Source of the DNA: a virus
IMG/VR virus record: IMGVR_UViG_3300009597_000028
Location: 1-41,378 of that record
DNA: 41,378 nucleotides
Strand: one strand, 5' to 3'
The notes under the pieces are model-generated. The model was not told the origin of the DNA and did not search any database. It was given only the letters and a program-made list of their open reading frames with translations. The translations under genes were made by a program, and so were the position numbers. Shown here piece after piece: positions 22,956-33,062 of this stretch. Each line of letters opens with the position of its first letter. Positions within the stretch are counted from its first letter, which is position 1.

Positions 22956-23681
22956 ATGTCCACTTATGAATTTAAAACTCAAGACGTGAAGGGTAAGCCC
23001 TATGTAATGGTAAACGAACGAATCAAGTTTTTTAGAGAATGTCCAAAGTACGCTGGTTGGTCTATTGAGGTAGGTATTGAGAAGCTGGAACTTGGTACTG
23101 ATAATGACCAAGTAATGATGATTGCTCTGGTTAAGGACCATGCTGGTAGAGTAATGACAACTGGTAGAGCGTGGGAAGTAAGGGATTCCAGCTTTATTAA
23201 TAAGACTAGCTTTATTGAGAACTGTGAAACCTCAGCCGTAGGCAGAGCACTAGGCTTTCTAGGTATTGGCGTAGACACCTCAATAGCTACCTTTGAGGAA
23301 GTTGCTGTAGCTGTGGCCGCTCAAAACTCAATATCACCTGCTCCAGTTAAGGTTGAAGCTCTACCAGTACCAGCTAAACCAGTAATCGAGAAAACTGAGG
23401 TAGTTAAGATTCCACAAAAGACTGTTATTTCAAATAATAAACCAGAAGATGATGATGCATTTGACGGATTTATCCAATCAATGAAGGAACAGGCCCTATC
23501 CTACGAGGGTACAGTCATTCCTTTCGGTAAGTACAAAGGTAAACCTGTTGGCTCGGTTCCAAGGAAGGAATTAGCTGACTGGTATAAATGGTTGACCAGC
23601 ACAGATTTCAAGAAGGAACCATTTGCCTATGTATGTGAAGCTATCGAGTTCGTTATAGCTGAGAAAAAGGCAGGAAAATGA
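22956..23681 (+). CDS. Single-strand annealing/ssDNA-binding-type recombination protein
   Basis: I start at ATG 22956 (AAGGAGATTCTA upstream); the frame is open to 22896 across the promoter. The product is 241 aa. Residues 15-117 carry the pattern PYVMVNERIKFFRE, TTGRAWEV, then IENCETSAVGRALGFLGIG, seen in phage proteins annotated as annealing or ssDNA-binding recombinases. A Pro/Val-rich linker (about 124-165) leads to a C-terminal FGKYKGKPVGSVPRKELADW module of the DUF3820 kind. It sits in front of a YqaJ exonuclease gene, the usual two-component recombination pair. Confidence 0.72.
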   Translation: MSTYEFKTQDVKGKPYVMVNERIKFFRECPKYAGWSIEVGIEKLELGTDNDQVMMIALVKDHAGRVMTTGRAWEVRDSSFINKTSFIENCETSAVGRALGFLGIGVDTSIATFEEVAVAVAAQNSISPAPVKVEALPVPAKPVIEKTEVVKIPQKTVISNNKPEDDDAFDGFIQSMKEQALSYEGTVIPFGKYKGKPVGSVPRKELADWYKWLTSTDFKKEPFAYVCEAIEFVIAEKKAGK

Positions 23682-23725
23682 GCACTATACTACTGAGTAT
23701 TATAATTGAACTTAACAACTGTATG

Positions 23726-23750
23726 GGGGGACTGGTTACTCTGGTCCCTA
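23726..23750 (+). promoter_or_regulatory. Hairpin between annealing-protein and exonuclease genes
   Basis: GGGACTGG (23728-23735) pairs with CTGGTCCC (23741-23748), loop TTACT, with two wobble pairs. It has the GGGAC/GTCCC core of the early leader hairpins and ends CTACC. No T tract follows, so simple termination is unlikely. I see no clear second hairpin. Confidence 0.5.
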
Positions 23751-23801
23751 CCACTACTCAACAAAAAATGGAAATCTGTTTAAAAATAATTGGAGATAAA
23801 A

Positions 23802-24614
23802 ATGACTAGATATTTTGAAATCAATCACGTTCAAGGTTCACCAGAATGGATTAAATGGCGTAAGGAAGGAATAGGGGCAAGTGATGTTGCCGCCATTCTC
23901 GGAGTATCACCTTATATTACAGCTTATAAGCTATATAAGATTAAGAAGAACCTATGCCCAGACTATGAGATAAGCGAGTTTGCTAAGATAGCTGGGGCAA
24001 CTGCTGAGGATGATTCCAGACAGGCTTATAATGAGATTAGCGGTAAGGTATTCATGCCTAAGTGCTTCGAGTTTGTAGGCGAGCCTCGTTTTAAATGTAG
24101 CCTAGATGGATGGGATAATGGAGAGATATTGGAGGCCAAATTCGTAGGCTCTGAATACCTAAAAGAGATTCTGGATGGTAAGCCAGTTAGACAGGACCAC
24201 TATGCTCAACTTCAATGGCAAATGTTTATAACTGGGTCCCCTCATGTGAATTACTTCATCATAGATAAGCAGAACAATAAGGTTTATACCAAAGTCTTAA
24301 AGGATGATAGTTATATTGAGGTAATAGTTCAGAAAGTTAAGGATTTTCTCACTAGGATGGACACAAATTGTCCACCTGATGTGTCTGAGGATGATTATTT
24401 AGAGGCCCCAGAACTAATAGCTATAAGACTTACTACCCTAGCTAGACTGAAGGAAGAACTAGATAGGACCCAGAAGTTATTTGACTCCTTAAAGTACAGC
24501 CTACTGCCTGACCTTACCCATAACAAGTATGAAGTATCTCAGGAAGGAATCAAGTTCTATAAGAATGGAAAGAACTGGACTCTTAAAGTTAAGAGTAAGG
24601 AGGAATCATGTTAG
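23802..24614 (+). CDS. YqaJ-type viral exonuclease
   Basis: A product of 270 aa from ATG 23802 (TTGGAGATAAAA upstream); a TTG 12 bp earlier is not needed. It has lambda-exonuclease/YqaJ hallmarks in order: GSPEWIKWRKEGIGASDVA (12-30), SLDGW with Asp102, LEAKF with Glu111 and Lys113, and HYAQLQWQMFITG (133-145). These make a two-metal 5'-3' exonuclease that resects dsDNA for the annealing protein encoded before it. The C-terminal part is helical. It overlaps the XRE gene by 7 bp. Confidence 0.87.
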   Translation: MTRYFEINHVQGSPEWIKWRKEGIGASDVAAILGVSPYITAYKLYKIKKNLCPDYEISEFAKIAGATAEDDSRQAYNEISGKVFMPKCFEFVGEPRFKCSLDGWDNGEILEAKFVGSEYLKEILDGKPVRQDHYAQLQWQMFITGSPHVNYFIIDKQNNKVYTKVLKDDSYIEVIVQKVKDFLTRMDTNCPPDVSEDDYLEAPELIAIRLTTLARLKEELDRTQKLFDSLKYSLLPDLTHNKYEVSQEGIKFYKNGKNWTLKVKSKEESC

Positions 24615-24844
24615 AAGGTAAGGACGAAAAGGAATATAGGAAAAGGTTTGCCAGAAGGCTTCGAGCACTTAGAGAGATTACTGGCTATAACCAGACTGAA
24701 TTTGCTAGGGAACTACAGATAGGTAGAGTCAGTCTTAATAGATATGAACTGGGGGTGCAAATCCCCTCAGTTAATTCCCTGTGGTTTATTTGCAGGGTTC
24801 TAGGAATATCTATAGATGATTTTTTAGAAGGAGTGTTAAAATAA
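24608..24844 (+). CDS. XRE-family helix-turn-helix regulator
   Basis: A protein of 78 aa, nearly all one HTH_3 domain: LRALREITGYNQTEFARELQ (18-37) then IGRVSLNRYELGVQIPS, and LWFICRVLGISIDDFLEG. It resembles Cro/repressor-type proteins. No integrase or lysogeny module is visible, so it more likely tunes early transcription than maintains lysogeny. Its stop overlaps the next start (TAATG). Confidence 0.85.
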   Translation: MLEGKDEKEYRKRFARRLRALREITGYNQTEFARELQIGRVSLNRYELGVQIPSVNSLWFICRVLGISIDDFLEGVLK

Positions 24845-24915
24845 TGATATGGGTGATGTTATTAATCATATCAGTAGGCATAGTCATTCTTATTTTTGAG
24901 GAAGATGAAAGATGA
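24844..24915 (+). CDS. Tiny membrane peptide, 23 aa
   Basis: ATG 24844 shares a base with the XRE stop (TAATG), and its own stop overlaps the next start (ATGA), so it is coupled on both sides. The product MIWVMLLIISVGIVILIFEE plus DER is a single membrane helix with an acidic end. The double coupling is good evidence of translation despite the size. Confidence 0.6.
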   Translation: MIWVMLLIISVGIVILIFEEDER

Positions 24916-25496
24916 TAACTAAAATGTTGCAGATTGGAGAGAGGATTGGAGAGTATCTACTTAGCAAGAAATCCATCAGGAAGGGTTTCTTCTGGTGTCT
25001 TGAGCACATTAAAACTAAGTTAAAGTATTCTATCCTACACGACCCTACCTTCATTACTTTTGGTTATGAGTTCTTTAACCATGACCCAAAGTCTGATGGG
25101 GCCATAGTATTCCTTAAAAGAAGGTGGTCATTAGGCTGGCTCCTATCTCCAAAAGGTTGGAGCCATGTTGCCGTATGGGACTATAGTTCCCAGACCTTTA
25201 AGGATTCCTATTTCATGTCTAATAGGTCTGTTCCATTTGTAGTCATGCTCAGAGAGTATAATGAGATACTGGTATATCGTACCAAGGAAGGGTTCTCAGC
25301 CAAGTTTATTAGTGCTATGACCTTGAATAAGCTGGGTAGATTGTATTGTACTGGACTACTTGAATGTGCCAATACATTCATCTATCCAACTATATTTGAT
25401 TTTGGTCCTCTAACTAATCCAAGTCCTTGGAGTCTTATCAAGAAGATTAATAAGAGAAGATTCCCTACTTTCCATATGAGATTTATGAAAAGTTAA
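24912..25496 (+). CDS. Permuted papain-fold (YiiX/NlpC-P60-like) protein
   Basis: A protein of 194 aa. GWSHVAVWD (82-90, His85) and LYCTGLLECANTF (144-156, Cys146) lie in the His-before-Cys order of circularly permuted NlpC/P60 amidases, and match SSHVAI and KCTEFALEG of the late 177-aa-class protein on the other strand. The N-terminus is basic and amphipathic; there is no clear signal peptide. It may be a peptidase, amidase or acyltransferase acting in the cell or at the membrane. Last gene of the early operon; it overlaps the late block tail to tail by 14 bp. Confidence 0.6.
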   Translation: MITKMLQIGERIGEYLLSKKSIRKGFFWCLEHIKTKLKYSILHDPTFITFGYEFFNHDPKSDGAIVFLKRRWSLGWLLSPKGWSHVAVWDYSSQTFKDSYFMSNRSVPFVVMLREYNEILVYRTKEGFSAKFISAMTLNKLGRLYCTGLLECANTFIYPTIFDFGPLTNPSPWSLIKKINKRRFPTFHMRFMKS

Positions 25497-27489
25497 ACTC
25501 ATCATTCATAAGCCTGAACCCAGCAGCAGAATCGCTTGTAAGCCACTCTGATGTAGATTCCTCATCCCATCTATTTCCAGACTTACTTGATGACCTAGTA
25601 TCATAGATAGAGCCTTTTAACCTTTTCTTCCTCTTTTCTTCTTCTTCCTCATCAGCTTTCTTTTTCTTCTCTATCATTTCTTTTAGGCCTGGAATTTCTA
25701 CATCCTTAGCAGCTTCCAGTATATCCTTAATCTCTTTTGAGTCTGGGTCATCTGCAAGGAATTTAGGCATAGTTAAGACTGTTCTAGGTGATTGTAGACC
25801 AAACTGGTCCCAGTATCCTGGCCCACCTAACCTGCTTACTTTCTCACCCCAGCCACTCATTGATAGCATATCAGTTGGAGCACCTGTCATAGAGCCAGCC
25901 GTAGTCCTTAGTTTCCAGTTTAAGGAGCCGGGAACAATCAAAGAAACTGCTCTCTCAAGATAGTTAGGACTTTCTGCCATCTGGGATGCCTTCTTCATTA
26001 CACCAACATCCAGAACATTTTTAGCAGTTATAAGTTTAGATATATCTTCAGCTTCACCCTTGAAGTCAAAATTATGTATCTGTTGATTAGTAATGCCCAA
26101 ACTTCCACCGGGAGCCGAGGCTATCTTAGCTTGTTCCGCAGTATTTAAAAATTCTTCCTTAACAACTTTTCTTAGTTTGTCCAATGCCTGAAAGTCATCA
26201 TGTTTTGGTGATAAAGGGTCAGCGTATTTTTTAGTCTTAGCATCTAATTGCTGTCTAAATTCTCTTAGACCTTGGGCCGTAAGTTCATTCTCTTTTAAAA
26301 TAGGATTAAACCAAATTTTAGGATGTTTTCCTGTTTGAGGAGTACCTATATAATTATTTAATTCTGCTTCAATCTTGGTCATTTCTGCTTGGTCAGATAC
26401 AAATGCTCTCGCTTTATCTCTTAATTGGCTCAATGGAACGGCCCCAAATAAGTTATTAACTGGGTCCAATGCCTCCATGGCCCTATCATATTCATTATTT
26501 TTCTTAGTAAGTTTTTCATCTATTTTAAATAGACCCTTGTCTATAGTCATGTTGCTGACTTTTTCTTTTTTAAGGGTATCCATTAATGCCTGTAAATCAC
26601 CATCAGCGTCCATTCTCTGTATAGTTTCTTGAGAGAACCCAAAGTTCTTCTCTAGTGCCTTATACATTTTAGCTTTATACTTAGTCAGAACATTTTCCGT
26701 CATAGCAGGATTCAATGCTCTGGTTCCATAACCTGTTATCAATCCAGTACCAGAAGCAATTACAGCAGATTGTTCAGCTTCCTTGTAAGCATCTTTCAAT
26801 ACATCCAAAGGGTCATCTAGTAAGTTGCTTTCACTTCTCCCCATACCTCTTACAAACCCTTGAGGAAAAGCATTTACCAAACCACCAGCAGACTCTGATG
26901 CCATATTAGCTAGTCTATTCTTATTAACGAGTCCAGTTACGCTAGGTAGTTTATTTAATACTGGAGTCTTTTCTATTACATTAAGTGCGGTCTTTCCTGC
27001 AAACTTAGATATGTCTACACCCGGAAGTTTAGGACCCGGAAGAACCATTTCAGCCGTTGTACCTACTCCTTGCATAATCTTACTGGACTTGGGATATAGG
27101 AATTGTCCCAATTCTCGTTTAACGGCACTATCTTCTTGAAGTGTTTTATATCTGTTTAGGAAATCTGAACCTGCTTCTGGTAAGCCTGAATACTTTTTCT
27201 TACCAGTTAGAGCATCAGCCGCTACTCCATATCCTGCCCCTAGACCTGATTGAATCTCATCTGCCCAAGGAGAAGTACCTTGAAATCCGGGGGTCATTAG
27301 ACTTCCAGAGCCTTCATGTCCCTTATCCCAATACTCCTTGGACATTTCATCATATAGCTTCCATTGGGGATTTCCCTGCTTTTTGAGTTCAGCAGCAGCT
27401 ACAGTTAGTTGCTTCCACTTCTCAATATCAAAGTTATCCTCACCACCATACTCATAGAGGCTTTGGTCTTGATATATACTTTCTGGCAT
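25483..27489 (-). CDS. Putative internal virion / DNA-ejection protein, 668 aa
   Basis: The last gene of the late block. It has an N-terminal acidic part, Gly/Ala-rich hydrophobic patches (IQSGLGAGYGVAADAL; AVIASGTGLITGYG), long charged helices, and a Lys/Glu-rich coiled coil near the C-terminus (MIEKKKKADEEEEEKRKKR). Lysozyme or transglycosylase motifs are not seen. Length, helicity and position after the 1,501-aa and 344-aa proteins match podoviral ejection proteins. GGAG precedes ATG. Confidence 0.62.
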   Translation of the reverse strand: MPESIYQDQSLYEYGGEDNFDIEKWKQLTVAAAELKKQGNPQWKLYDEMSKEYWDKGHEGSGSLMTPGFQGTSPWADEIQSGLGAGYGVAADALTGKKKYSGLPEAGSDFLNRYKTLQEDSAVKRELGQFLYPKSSKIMQGVGTTAEMVLPGPKLPGVDISKFAGKTALNVIEKTPVLNKLPSVTGLVNKNRLANMASESAGGLVNAFPQGFVRGMGRSESNLLDDPLDVLKDAYKEAEQSAVIASGTGLITGYGTRALNPAMTENVLTKYKAKMYKALEKNFGFSQETIQRMDADGDLQALMDTLKKEKVSNMTIDKGLFKIDEKLTKKNNEYDRAMEALDPVNNLFGAVPLSQLRDKARAFVSDQAEMTKIEAELNNYIGTPQTGKHPKIWFNPILKENELTAQGLREFRQQLDAKTKKYADPLSPKHDDFQALDKLRKVVKEEFLNTAEQAKIASAPGGSLGITNQQIHNFDFKGEAEDISKLITAKNVLDVGVMKKASQMAESPNYLERAVSLIVPGSLNWKLRTTAGSMTGAPTDMLSMSGWGEKVSRLGGPGYWDQFGLQSPRTVLTMPKFLADDPDSKEIKDILEAAKDVEIPGLKEMIEKKKKADEEEEEKRKKRLKGSIYDTRSSSKSGNRWDEESTSEWLTSDSAAGFRLMNDEFNFS

Positions 27490-27498
27490 ATTTATCTC

Positions 27499-30400
27499 CT
27501 ATAATCCTAGACCTTTTCTAAAGTCATCATAGACACCTTCAAAACCTTTTCTCTTTTTTGGCTCTTTTTTGCGAGGTGGTGAAGTTCCTCCTCCATCCTC
27601 AGCATCATCCACACCTTCTACATCAGGTCCACTCATTATCTTAGATTTATATAATGGGTTTCCATTCTCATCCTTAGGCAACCATTCCTTAGCAGTTATA
27701 ATCCTGTTCTGTTCGTATGCCAGTCTAGGATTGCTCTGCCATGTGGCCCTATGCTGACCCAAAGTATGGTCATACTCATTTCTAACTGAAGCAGTTCCGG
27801 CATGAGCAGCATCAGCTAGTTCTGCTCTATCTCTCTTAGTTAGTAGTTGCCCTGTATTTAGTTTCTGGAATATCCTCATTACTCCATCAGGAACATTCTC
27901 ATTGTCTTGGTTCTGTCTTAACCAACCTAATGCTGAGGTAGCAAAGTCAACCTCACCCTCTCTTACTGCCGTTCCTGGGTCCAAAGACTTGATGAATCCG
28001 TAGACAGCACTCACATCACCCATCCCTGTTCGTGGAGAGTTTACAATCTTAGTAAATGCCTTACCAGCTTCGTTGTATGATTTGAATTGGTCGGAGTCTG
28101 TCCACCACTTGTTGAATCCATCAACGTGCTTCGCCCATTCTAATGGGTCCTCCTCTTTAGTTTTGCCTTGCTTAGACTTCCTAGCTTGTTCCATATACCA
28201 GTCAGCCTGTGCTTCATTATTTCTAATAGTAGACGGAAGGGTGTTGTAATCCTTCCACATTTCCCTATCATGTCCGTACTTGGTAAGAGCATTGGAATCA
28301 GCCCTATAAAGAGCAGCGTTGTTTGAATCAAACCTTGCTCGTTCTTCCTCTGTTGCAAATTGCAAGTCTTTCTGACCTCTATCCCACTTGAGAAGATTGT
28401 TCTTGAATTGTTCTGCTGTGAACTCTTGACCAAGTTTCCACCTGTCCATCTTCATTTGGTCGAATCTATGAGTTTCGTCCATATTCAGACCAGTTCTTAA
28501 GCGTTTCTCAGCTAAGAAATCAAACTCATTCTTCTGACCTGCTTTCCATTTATCTAGTTCACGTCCGTACTGGTTATCCTTAAATACTTCCTTATTCTTC
28601 CATTTATCTATCTCTTGGTCGGATACCTTACCTTTCATCAGGGTATCAAACTTATCTTGCTCAAGAGTCAGTTCCCTATAATCCTTTTCAGTAGCATATC
28701 CAGTCTTATACTTATCGAGAGCATCCTTAAAGGTCTGGGACTTCCCAGCTAGGTTACTCTCCCAGCGTTTAAGGTTATTCTCTTGAAACTTAGTCTTGGC
28801 CAGAGCATTGAACTTAGCTTGCTCGGACTTCATATCCTGATAGTCTTTCTCAGTAGCATATCCGGCATTGTACTTAGCTAATAGATTCTTATATCTTTCC
28901 GACTGAACAACACCCTCAGCACTATAGCCAGCTAATCTAGTCTTTTGAAAGTCAGCTTCCTGAGCAGCATTTAATCTCTGTTGCTCCATCTTGAACTGGG
29001 TGAAGTCCTTGTGTCCTTCATATCCTGCCTTATATCTAGCAAGTTCATCCCTATATTTCTCACCAGTTAATCCTGATTTCTTTGCCCATCTATCGAACAT
29101 CATCCTATCTTGTTGTTCTTGAATCTGGGCCACATCCTTAACGGTTTCATTAGCCAGTCTAGTCTTTTCTCTCTGGTTGGATATATCAACATTTTTGGCG
29201 TTAATATCAGTTTTCTGAGCATCTTGGCTTGCATCAGTATATTGCTTAAGAGCATCCATTTGGAGTCTGTCACCCTCAAGTGCCAACCTACCTAGTCCTA
29301 GACGTTCTCCTACTCTGGTCTTATAAACATCAGTACCAAGTCTTGCTCCTTCTACTAGATAGTTTAGGTCCTGTTGTCTAAGACTTACGTTTTGTTGTGA
29401 GGCCATATTAGCTATATTGGCCTTAAGAGTCTGTTCCTTAATTCCCATATCTTGAGTAGCTATATTTCTGGCATGAACCGCTTGTTTACGAGTATCCTCA
29501 GTATCCTGATACTCTTTTTGCCTTTTAACTTCATTTTGAAGTGCTTGCTCTGCCCTTCCTTCAAACTTTCCACCCATTAGAACATTACCAAAATCACCCA
29601 TTCCTGCTCTCCAAGCAGCATGAGGGTCATTTACAAACTCTCTTGGTACATACTTTTCATTACCAGTAGTATTCTTCCATTTCATTAAATCGGTAAAATC
29701 CACTCCTCCTTGAGGACCCGGCTTACCTAGTTCTGGTGGCCTTTCTATCTCTGCCTTATTAAGTTCAGAGAATTTATCAAATCGTTCAACAGCACCCATT
29801 CTTCCAACAGAATCAGGTGTTTGATACTTCTCAAAGTCTGTACTTCTAGCGGTAACTTCAGGTGCATTTTCTATGTCATATATGTCAGGTCTTTCCTCAC
29901 CATACTGAGTAGGGGCCTCAATCTTTTCTCCCCTTTCAATAGGAGGTAGTTCTCGTTCACCATAAACATCAGGTACAGGTTCACCATATCTTGTAGCAGT
30001 ATCTACTATATCTGGAGCAGTAAACTCTGGTGCTTCTGAATATCCATAACCTTCTGGTAACGGCTGTCCATACCTATCAAACCGTTGAACAGGTTCTGGC
30101 TGCCATTTTCCGGGTGCTTCGTCTATTGGTTTTTGGTTAGGTAACGGTTCTTTATATCGACCTATATCTTCTATTTGTTGTCTAGGTGTTAGTGTAGGTG
30201 CTTCCTCTCTCTTATACATATCCGGCAAATTGCCATATTTAAACTTAGAACTATCTGTACCCATCATAGAAGGGTCATGCAAGTCAGGTCTTGGAGGACG
30301 CTGGCTTAGTATATCCCTTGGAGTAAACCTAGGTTGTAGGTCTGCTAGTGGTGGAGGCTCAAGTGGAGGTGGAGGAGGAGCAGGTGCTCCGGGTTGTGCT

Positions 30401-32004
30401 CCTACTGGTGCTGGTTCAGGTTCAGGCTCTGGCTCATATGGTGGAGCAGGTTGGCCTGGAGTCATATTAGGTTCTGGTTTAAGCGGAATCTTATTCGGGT
30501 CTATGTTGTATCCACCTAGACCTTTCATATAATTATCAATCGCAGTTGCTATATCGGCAGCTTTATTAAAATCTCCGTTTGCCTTGGCAGCATCAGCATC
30601 AGCTTGAAGTTTCTTTAAGTAATCTTCTCCACCACCGGGAGGTATGCTTCCTATACCAAGTCCAGCAGGTCCTAGAGGTCCAGTAGGTCCTCCGGGTCCA
30701 ACAGGACCAGTTGGGCCAGTTGGTCCAGTAGGTCCAGCAGTAGGTCCTCCCGGTATTCTGCCCGGAGGAACTTTAACAGTAGGTATCTTAGGTCCGCCGG
30801 GTCCTGTAGGTCCGATAGGTCCAGTAGGTCCACCGGGTCCCCTTGGTCCGGGTACTCCCTTAATTCCGGGCGTAGGCTTTGGAAATGGAGGTGCAGGTTC
30901 AGCAGGTGCTATCGGAGGTCTAGGTGGTATTGGTCTAGGCGGCTTAGGCTTAGGCATAGGAGGTATCGGTTCAGGTACTCTATTTGGAGGTACTGGCTCT
31001 GGAGGATAAGGTGAAGGTCTAGGGTCTAAAGGTCCAGGCCTCGGTGGTCCACTTGGAGGTTTAACTTTAGGTATAGGTATAGGTTTAGGTTTAAATCCGG
31101 GTTTAGGTGGTTCATATCCGGGTCCGGGCGGTCTAGGGTCTAGTGGTCCTGGCCTATTGCTCGGTCCGGGTAACATAGGTTTACCAGAAGGGGCAGGAAC
31201 TGGTTGAGGTTTAATAGGTGCTTTAGGTCCTACTGGTGTTTTAGGAGGAACTGGAACCTTAACTGGCGGCTGTAATGGACTTCCGGGCTTAGGAGGTATT
31301 GGTTTTAATGGTCCACCACCACCTTTAATCCCACCACCAATAGGTGCAGGAGTAATAGGCGGATAAGCATCATCAGGAATAGGTGGTATAACTATTTCTC
31401 TAGGGTCATATGGGTCTTGCTCAATTTTAGAAGTGTTGCCACCGCTAGGACTTATAGGGCCAGGAACATTACCCTTCTCCATTCTTCTTCTATATTCAAG
31501 TATTGTTTCACCGGGCAATACTCCATATCCTTGAGCATCCCCTGAAATAGTAGAAGTCTTATAAGGAGCGAGAGGGTCATTCTGTTCACCAATTAATGAT
31601 TGATACTTTCCTTCAATATCACCTTTTAGTTTTCGGTATCTGTCTACGATATTATTGGCCTGGCCTTCCTTAGAACTTCTATCTAAGAACTGGTCAGCAC
31701 TAGCTATCTGACTCTGATAATATGCTCTCTCTCCTCTCATTTCTGGAGGAATTATAGAAAGAAGTTCCTGTGCCTTCTTCTTCTGGTTAAGTAATCTCAT
31801 CCTGTGGTCAACGACCTGAGGATTAAGGTCGTGTCCTAGAGTTTCGTCATCAGGATTCCTAACATCAAAGTTTGGGTCTTGATATTCAGGAACTATAGGC
31901 TGATAGGTTCTTTCCCTTACACGTCCACCGGGGCCGACTCCTCTAAGTCCACCACGTCCTGCTGGTCCTCTCCTTAATCCCCTATATAAATTGTTATATG
32001 CCAT
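27499..32004 (-). CDS. Large internal virion protein with collagen-like segment
   Basis: A protein of 1,501 aa, AGGAG before ATG. Residues about 200-380 are Pro/Gly/Lys-rich, about 378-452 form a collagen-like run of G-P-x and G-x-x triplets ([19 protein letters not shown]), and a Pro/Glu-rich disordered part follows. From about 850 to 1330 there are long Lys/Asp/Gln-rich helical repeats (KFxxLxxxK ... [16 protein letters not shown] units). [11 protein letters not shown] at about residue 1340 is a motif of podoviral internal proteins and is also in the 108-aa capsid-proximal protein. Probably an ejection-tunnel or tail-length protein. Confidence 0.65.
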   Translation of the reverse strand: MAYNNLYRGLRRGPAGRGGLRGVGPGGRVRERTYQPIVPEYQDPNFDVRNPDDETLGHDLNPQVVDHRMRLLNQKKKAQELLSIIPPEMRGERAYYQSQIASADQFLDRSSKEGQANNIVDRYRKLKGDIEGKYQSLIGEQNDPLAPYKTSTISGDAQGYGVLPGETILEYRRRMEKGNVPGPISPSGGNTSKIEQDPYDPREIVIPPIPDDAYPPITPAPIGGGIKGGGGPLKPIPPKPGSPLQPPVKVPVPPKTPVGPKAPIKPQPVPAPSGKPMLPGPSNRPGPLDPRPPGPGYEPPKPGFKPKPIPIPKVKPPSGPPRPGPLDPRPSPYPPEPVPPNRVPEPIPPMPKPKPPRPIPPRPPIAPAEPAPPFPKPTPGIKGVPGPRGPGGPTGPIGPTGPGGPKIPTVKVPPGRIPGGPTAGPTGPTGPTGPVGPGGPTGPLGPAGLGIGSIPPGGGEDYLKKLQADADAAKANGDFNKAADIATAIDNYMKGLGGYNIDPNKIPLKPEPNMTPGQPAPPYEPEPEPEPAPVGAQPGAPAPPPPPLEPPPLADLQPRFTPRDILSQRPPRPDLHDPSMMGTDSSKFKYGNLPDMYKREEAPTLTPRQQIEDIGRYKEPLPNQKPIDEAPGKWQPEPVQRFDRYGQPLPEGYGYSEAPEFTAPDIVDTATRYGEPVPDVYGERELPPIERGEKIEAPTQYGEERPDIYDIENAPEVTARSTDFEKYQTPDSVGRMGAVERFDKFSELNKAEIERPPELGKPGPQGGVDFTDLMKWKNTTGNEKYVPREFVNDPHAAWRAGMGDFGNVLMGGKFEGRAEQALQNEVKRQKEYQDTEDTRKQAVHARNIATQDMGIKEQTLKANIANMASQQNVSLRQQDLNYLVEGARLGTDVYKTRVGERLGLGRLALEGDRLQMDALKQYTDASQDAQKTDINAKNVDISNQREKTRLANETVKDVAQIQEQQDRMMFDRWAKKSGLTGEKYRDELARYKAGYEGHKDFTQFKMEQQRLNAAQEADFQKTRLAGYSAEGVVQSERYKNLLAKYNAGYATEKDYQDMKSEQAKFNALAKTKFQENNLKRWESNLAGKSQTFKDALDKYKTGYATEKDYRELTLEQDKFDTLMKGKVSDQEIDKWKNKEVFKDNQYGRELDKWKAGQKNEFDFLAEKRLRTGLNMDETHRFDQMKMDRWKLGQEFTAEQFKNNLLKWDRGQKDLQFATEEERARFDSNNAALYRADSNALTKYGHDREMWKDYNTLPSTIRNNEAQADWYMEQARKSKQGKTKEEDPLEWAKHVDGFNKWWTDSDQFKSYNEAGKAFTKIVNSPRTGMGDVSAVYGFIKSLDPGTAVREGEVDFATSALGWLRQNQDNENVPDGVMRIFQKLNTGQLLTKRDRAELADAAHAGTASVRNEYDHTLGQHRATWQSNPRLAYEQNRIITAKEWLPKDENGNPLYKSKIMSGPDVEGVDDAEDGGGTSPPRKKEPKKRKGFEGVYDDFRKGLGL
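30650..30870 (-). repeat. Collagen-like triplet repeat inside the 1,501-aa gene
   Basis: Reverse-strand codons give tandem Gly-Pro-Thr/Val/Gly triplets, broken by [14 protein letters not shown]. The DNA repeats the unit ggtccagta on the plus strand with variation, so it is prone to slippage. The opposite strand has a Gly/Pro-rich open frame that is only a mirror of this repeat. Confidence 0.85.
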
Positions 32005-32018
32005 TAACTACTCCTAAA

Positions 32019-33053
32019 TTAAGCCATACCTTGTTGATTCATCTGCTGGTTACCTGTTCCATACATATTCTGATATTGTGAACCTAAGTTAGATAATCCA
32101 TAGTTCAACATGGCCATATTTTGTTGTGCTCCACTAGGACCGTAGCCACCGCTTTGCATGATTGGTTGTCCTAATCCTTGCTGGAACATTTGATGTGCTT
32201 CCCAAGGTGACATTCTCTGCTGGTGTCCCAAGGCCAGTTGCTGGGCTATATTGTTTCCTCCTACTTGGTATCCTTGCATTTGCATACCTGTTCCTTGTTG
32301 GAGCATACCCATTCCCATCTGTCCTTGTTGGCCATACCATCCTTGGTTCATTTGTGCTTGTGAAGCTGCTCTCTGTGCTTCAGTTCCATATGCCTGATTC
32401 CACGCCTGACCTCTTAACTGGGCGGCTATATTCTGACTGGACTCTAGTGCTCCTCTACCTAAAATAGCTTCCATCTGATGACCTCTGGAGCCTCCGGCAG
32501 TTCCTCTGGCAGCACCTTGAAGTGATGTTCCTTTCAGTCCTTCTTCTCTAAACTGTCTATATTGACCACTTGTAGCGGCATCAATCTGTTGTTGTAAAAG
32601 TTGATTATTTATAGACCTGTCAATATTTGTATAGTCCATCCTTATTTGCTCAGGACCCCTGCTCATAAAATCTTGCATACCCTGCATACCCATTGAAGAT
32701 AACTGACCACCTTGCTGACCTAGTTGATTAGCTAGTTGGTCACCTGCTCCACCTGCTCCATAGAAGGCCTGTCCTCTGGCATATCCAGCTTCCTCATATG
32801 GAGATAGGTTTTTAGTCTGGTCATATAGTCTTTGGGCCTCAGCATACTGTTGTCGGAGATAAGGCTCCTGAATATCAAGCAGCTTCTCGGTAGGATTCCA
32901 TTCCTTTTCCGTACCACCCAAATATCCCTTACTTCCAGCATAATAACCAAGTCCAGCACCTACTACTGCACCGGGAATACCACCGACCATCATACCGGCC
33001 ATAGCCCCTGTACCCATTCCTGCCATACCTGCTTGTGAACTACCTGTTGCCAT
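32019..33053 (-). CDS. Putative internal virion / ejection protein with glycine zipper
   Basis: A protein of 344 aa; AGGGGGAAA precedes ATG. The N-terminus is a Gly/Ala/Met-rich segment (GTGAMAGMMVGGIPGAVVGA) of glycine-zipper type able to insert in membranes. The rest is Gln/Gly/Met/Tyr-rich and low in complexity (QGQMGMGMLQQGTGMQMQG). The layout resembles small podoviral ejection proteins that sit in the capsid and enter the host envelope with the DNA. It lies directly before the two larger internal proteins. Confidence 0.65.
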   Translation of the reverse strand: MATGSSQAGMAGMGTGAMAGMMVGGIPGAVVGAGLGYYAGSKGYLGGTEKEWNPTEKLLDIQEPYLRQQYAEAQRLYDQTKNLSPYEEAGYARGQAFYGAGGAGDQLANQLGQQGGQLSSMGMQGMQDFMSRGPEQIRMDYTNIDRSINNQLLQQQIDAATSGQYRQFREEGLKGTSLQGAARGTAGGSRGHQMEAILGRGALESSQNIAAQLRGQAWNQAYGTEAQRAASQAQMNQGWYGQQGQMGMGMLQQGTGMQMQGYQVGGNNIAQQLALGHQQRMSPWEAHQMFQQGLGQPIMQSGGYGPSGAQQNMAMLNYGLSNLGSQYQNMYGTGNQQMNQQGMA

Positions 33054-33062
33054 ATTTTCCCC

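Noticed and set aside
24608-24844. Evidence for a temperate lifestyle from the XRE regulator
   Set aside because: A lone 78-aa XRE protein without an integrase, divergent repressor pair or operator array is not enough to claim lysogeny.
30230-31009. Gly/Pro-rich plus-strand open frames opposite the 1,501-aa gene
   Set aside because: They mirror the Pro/Gly triplet repeats of the true minus-strand gene; no start context on the plus strand.
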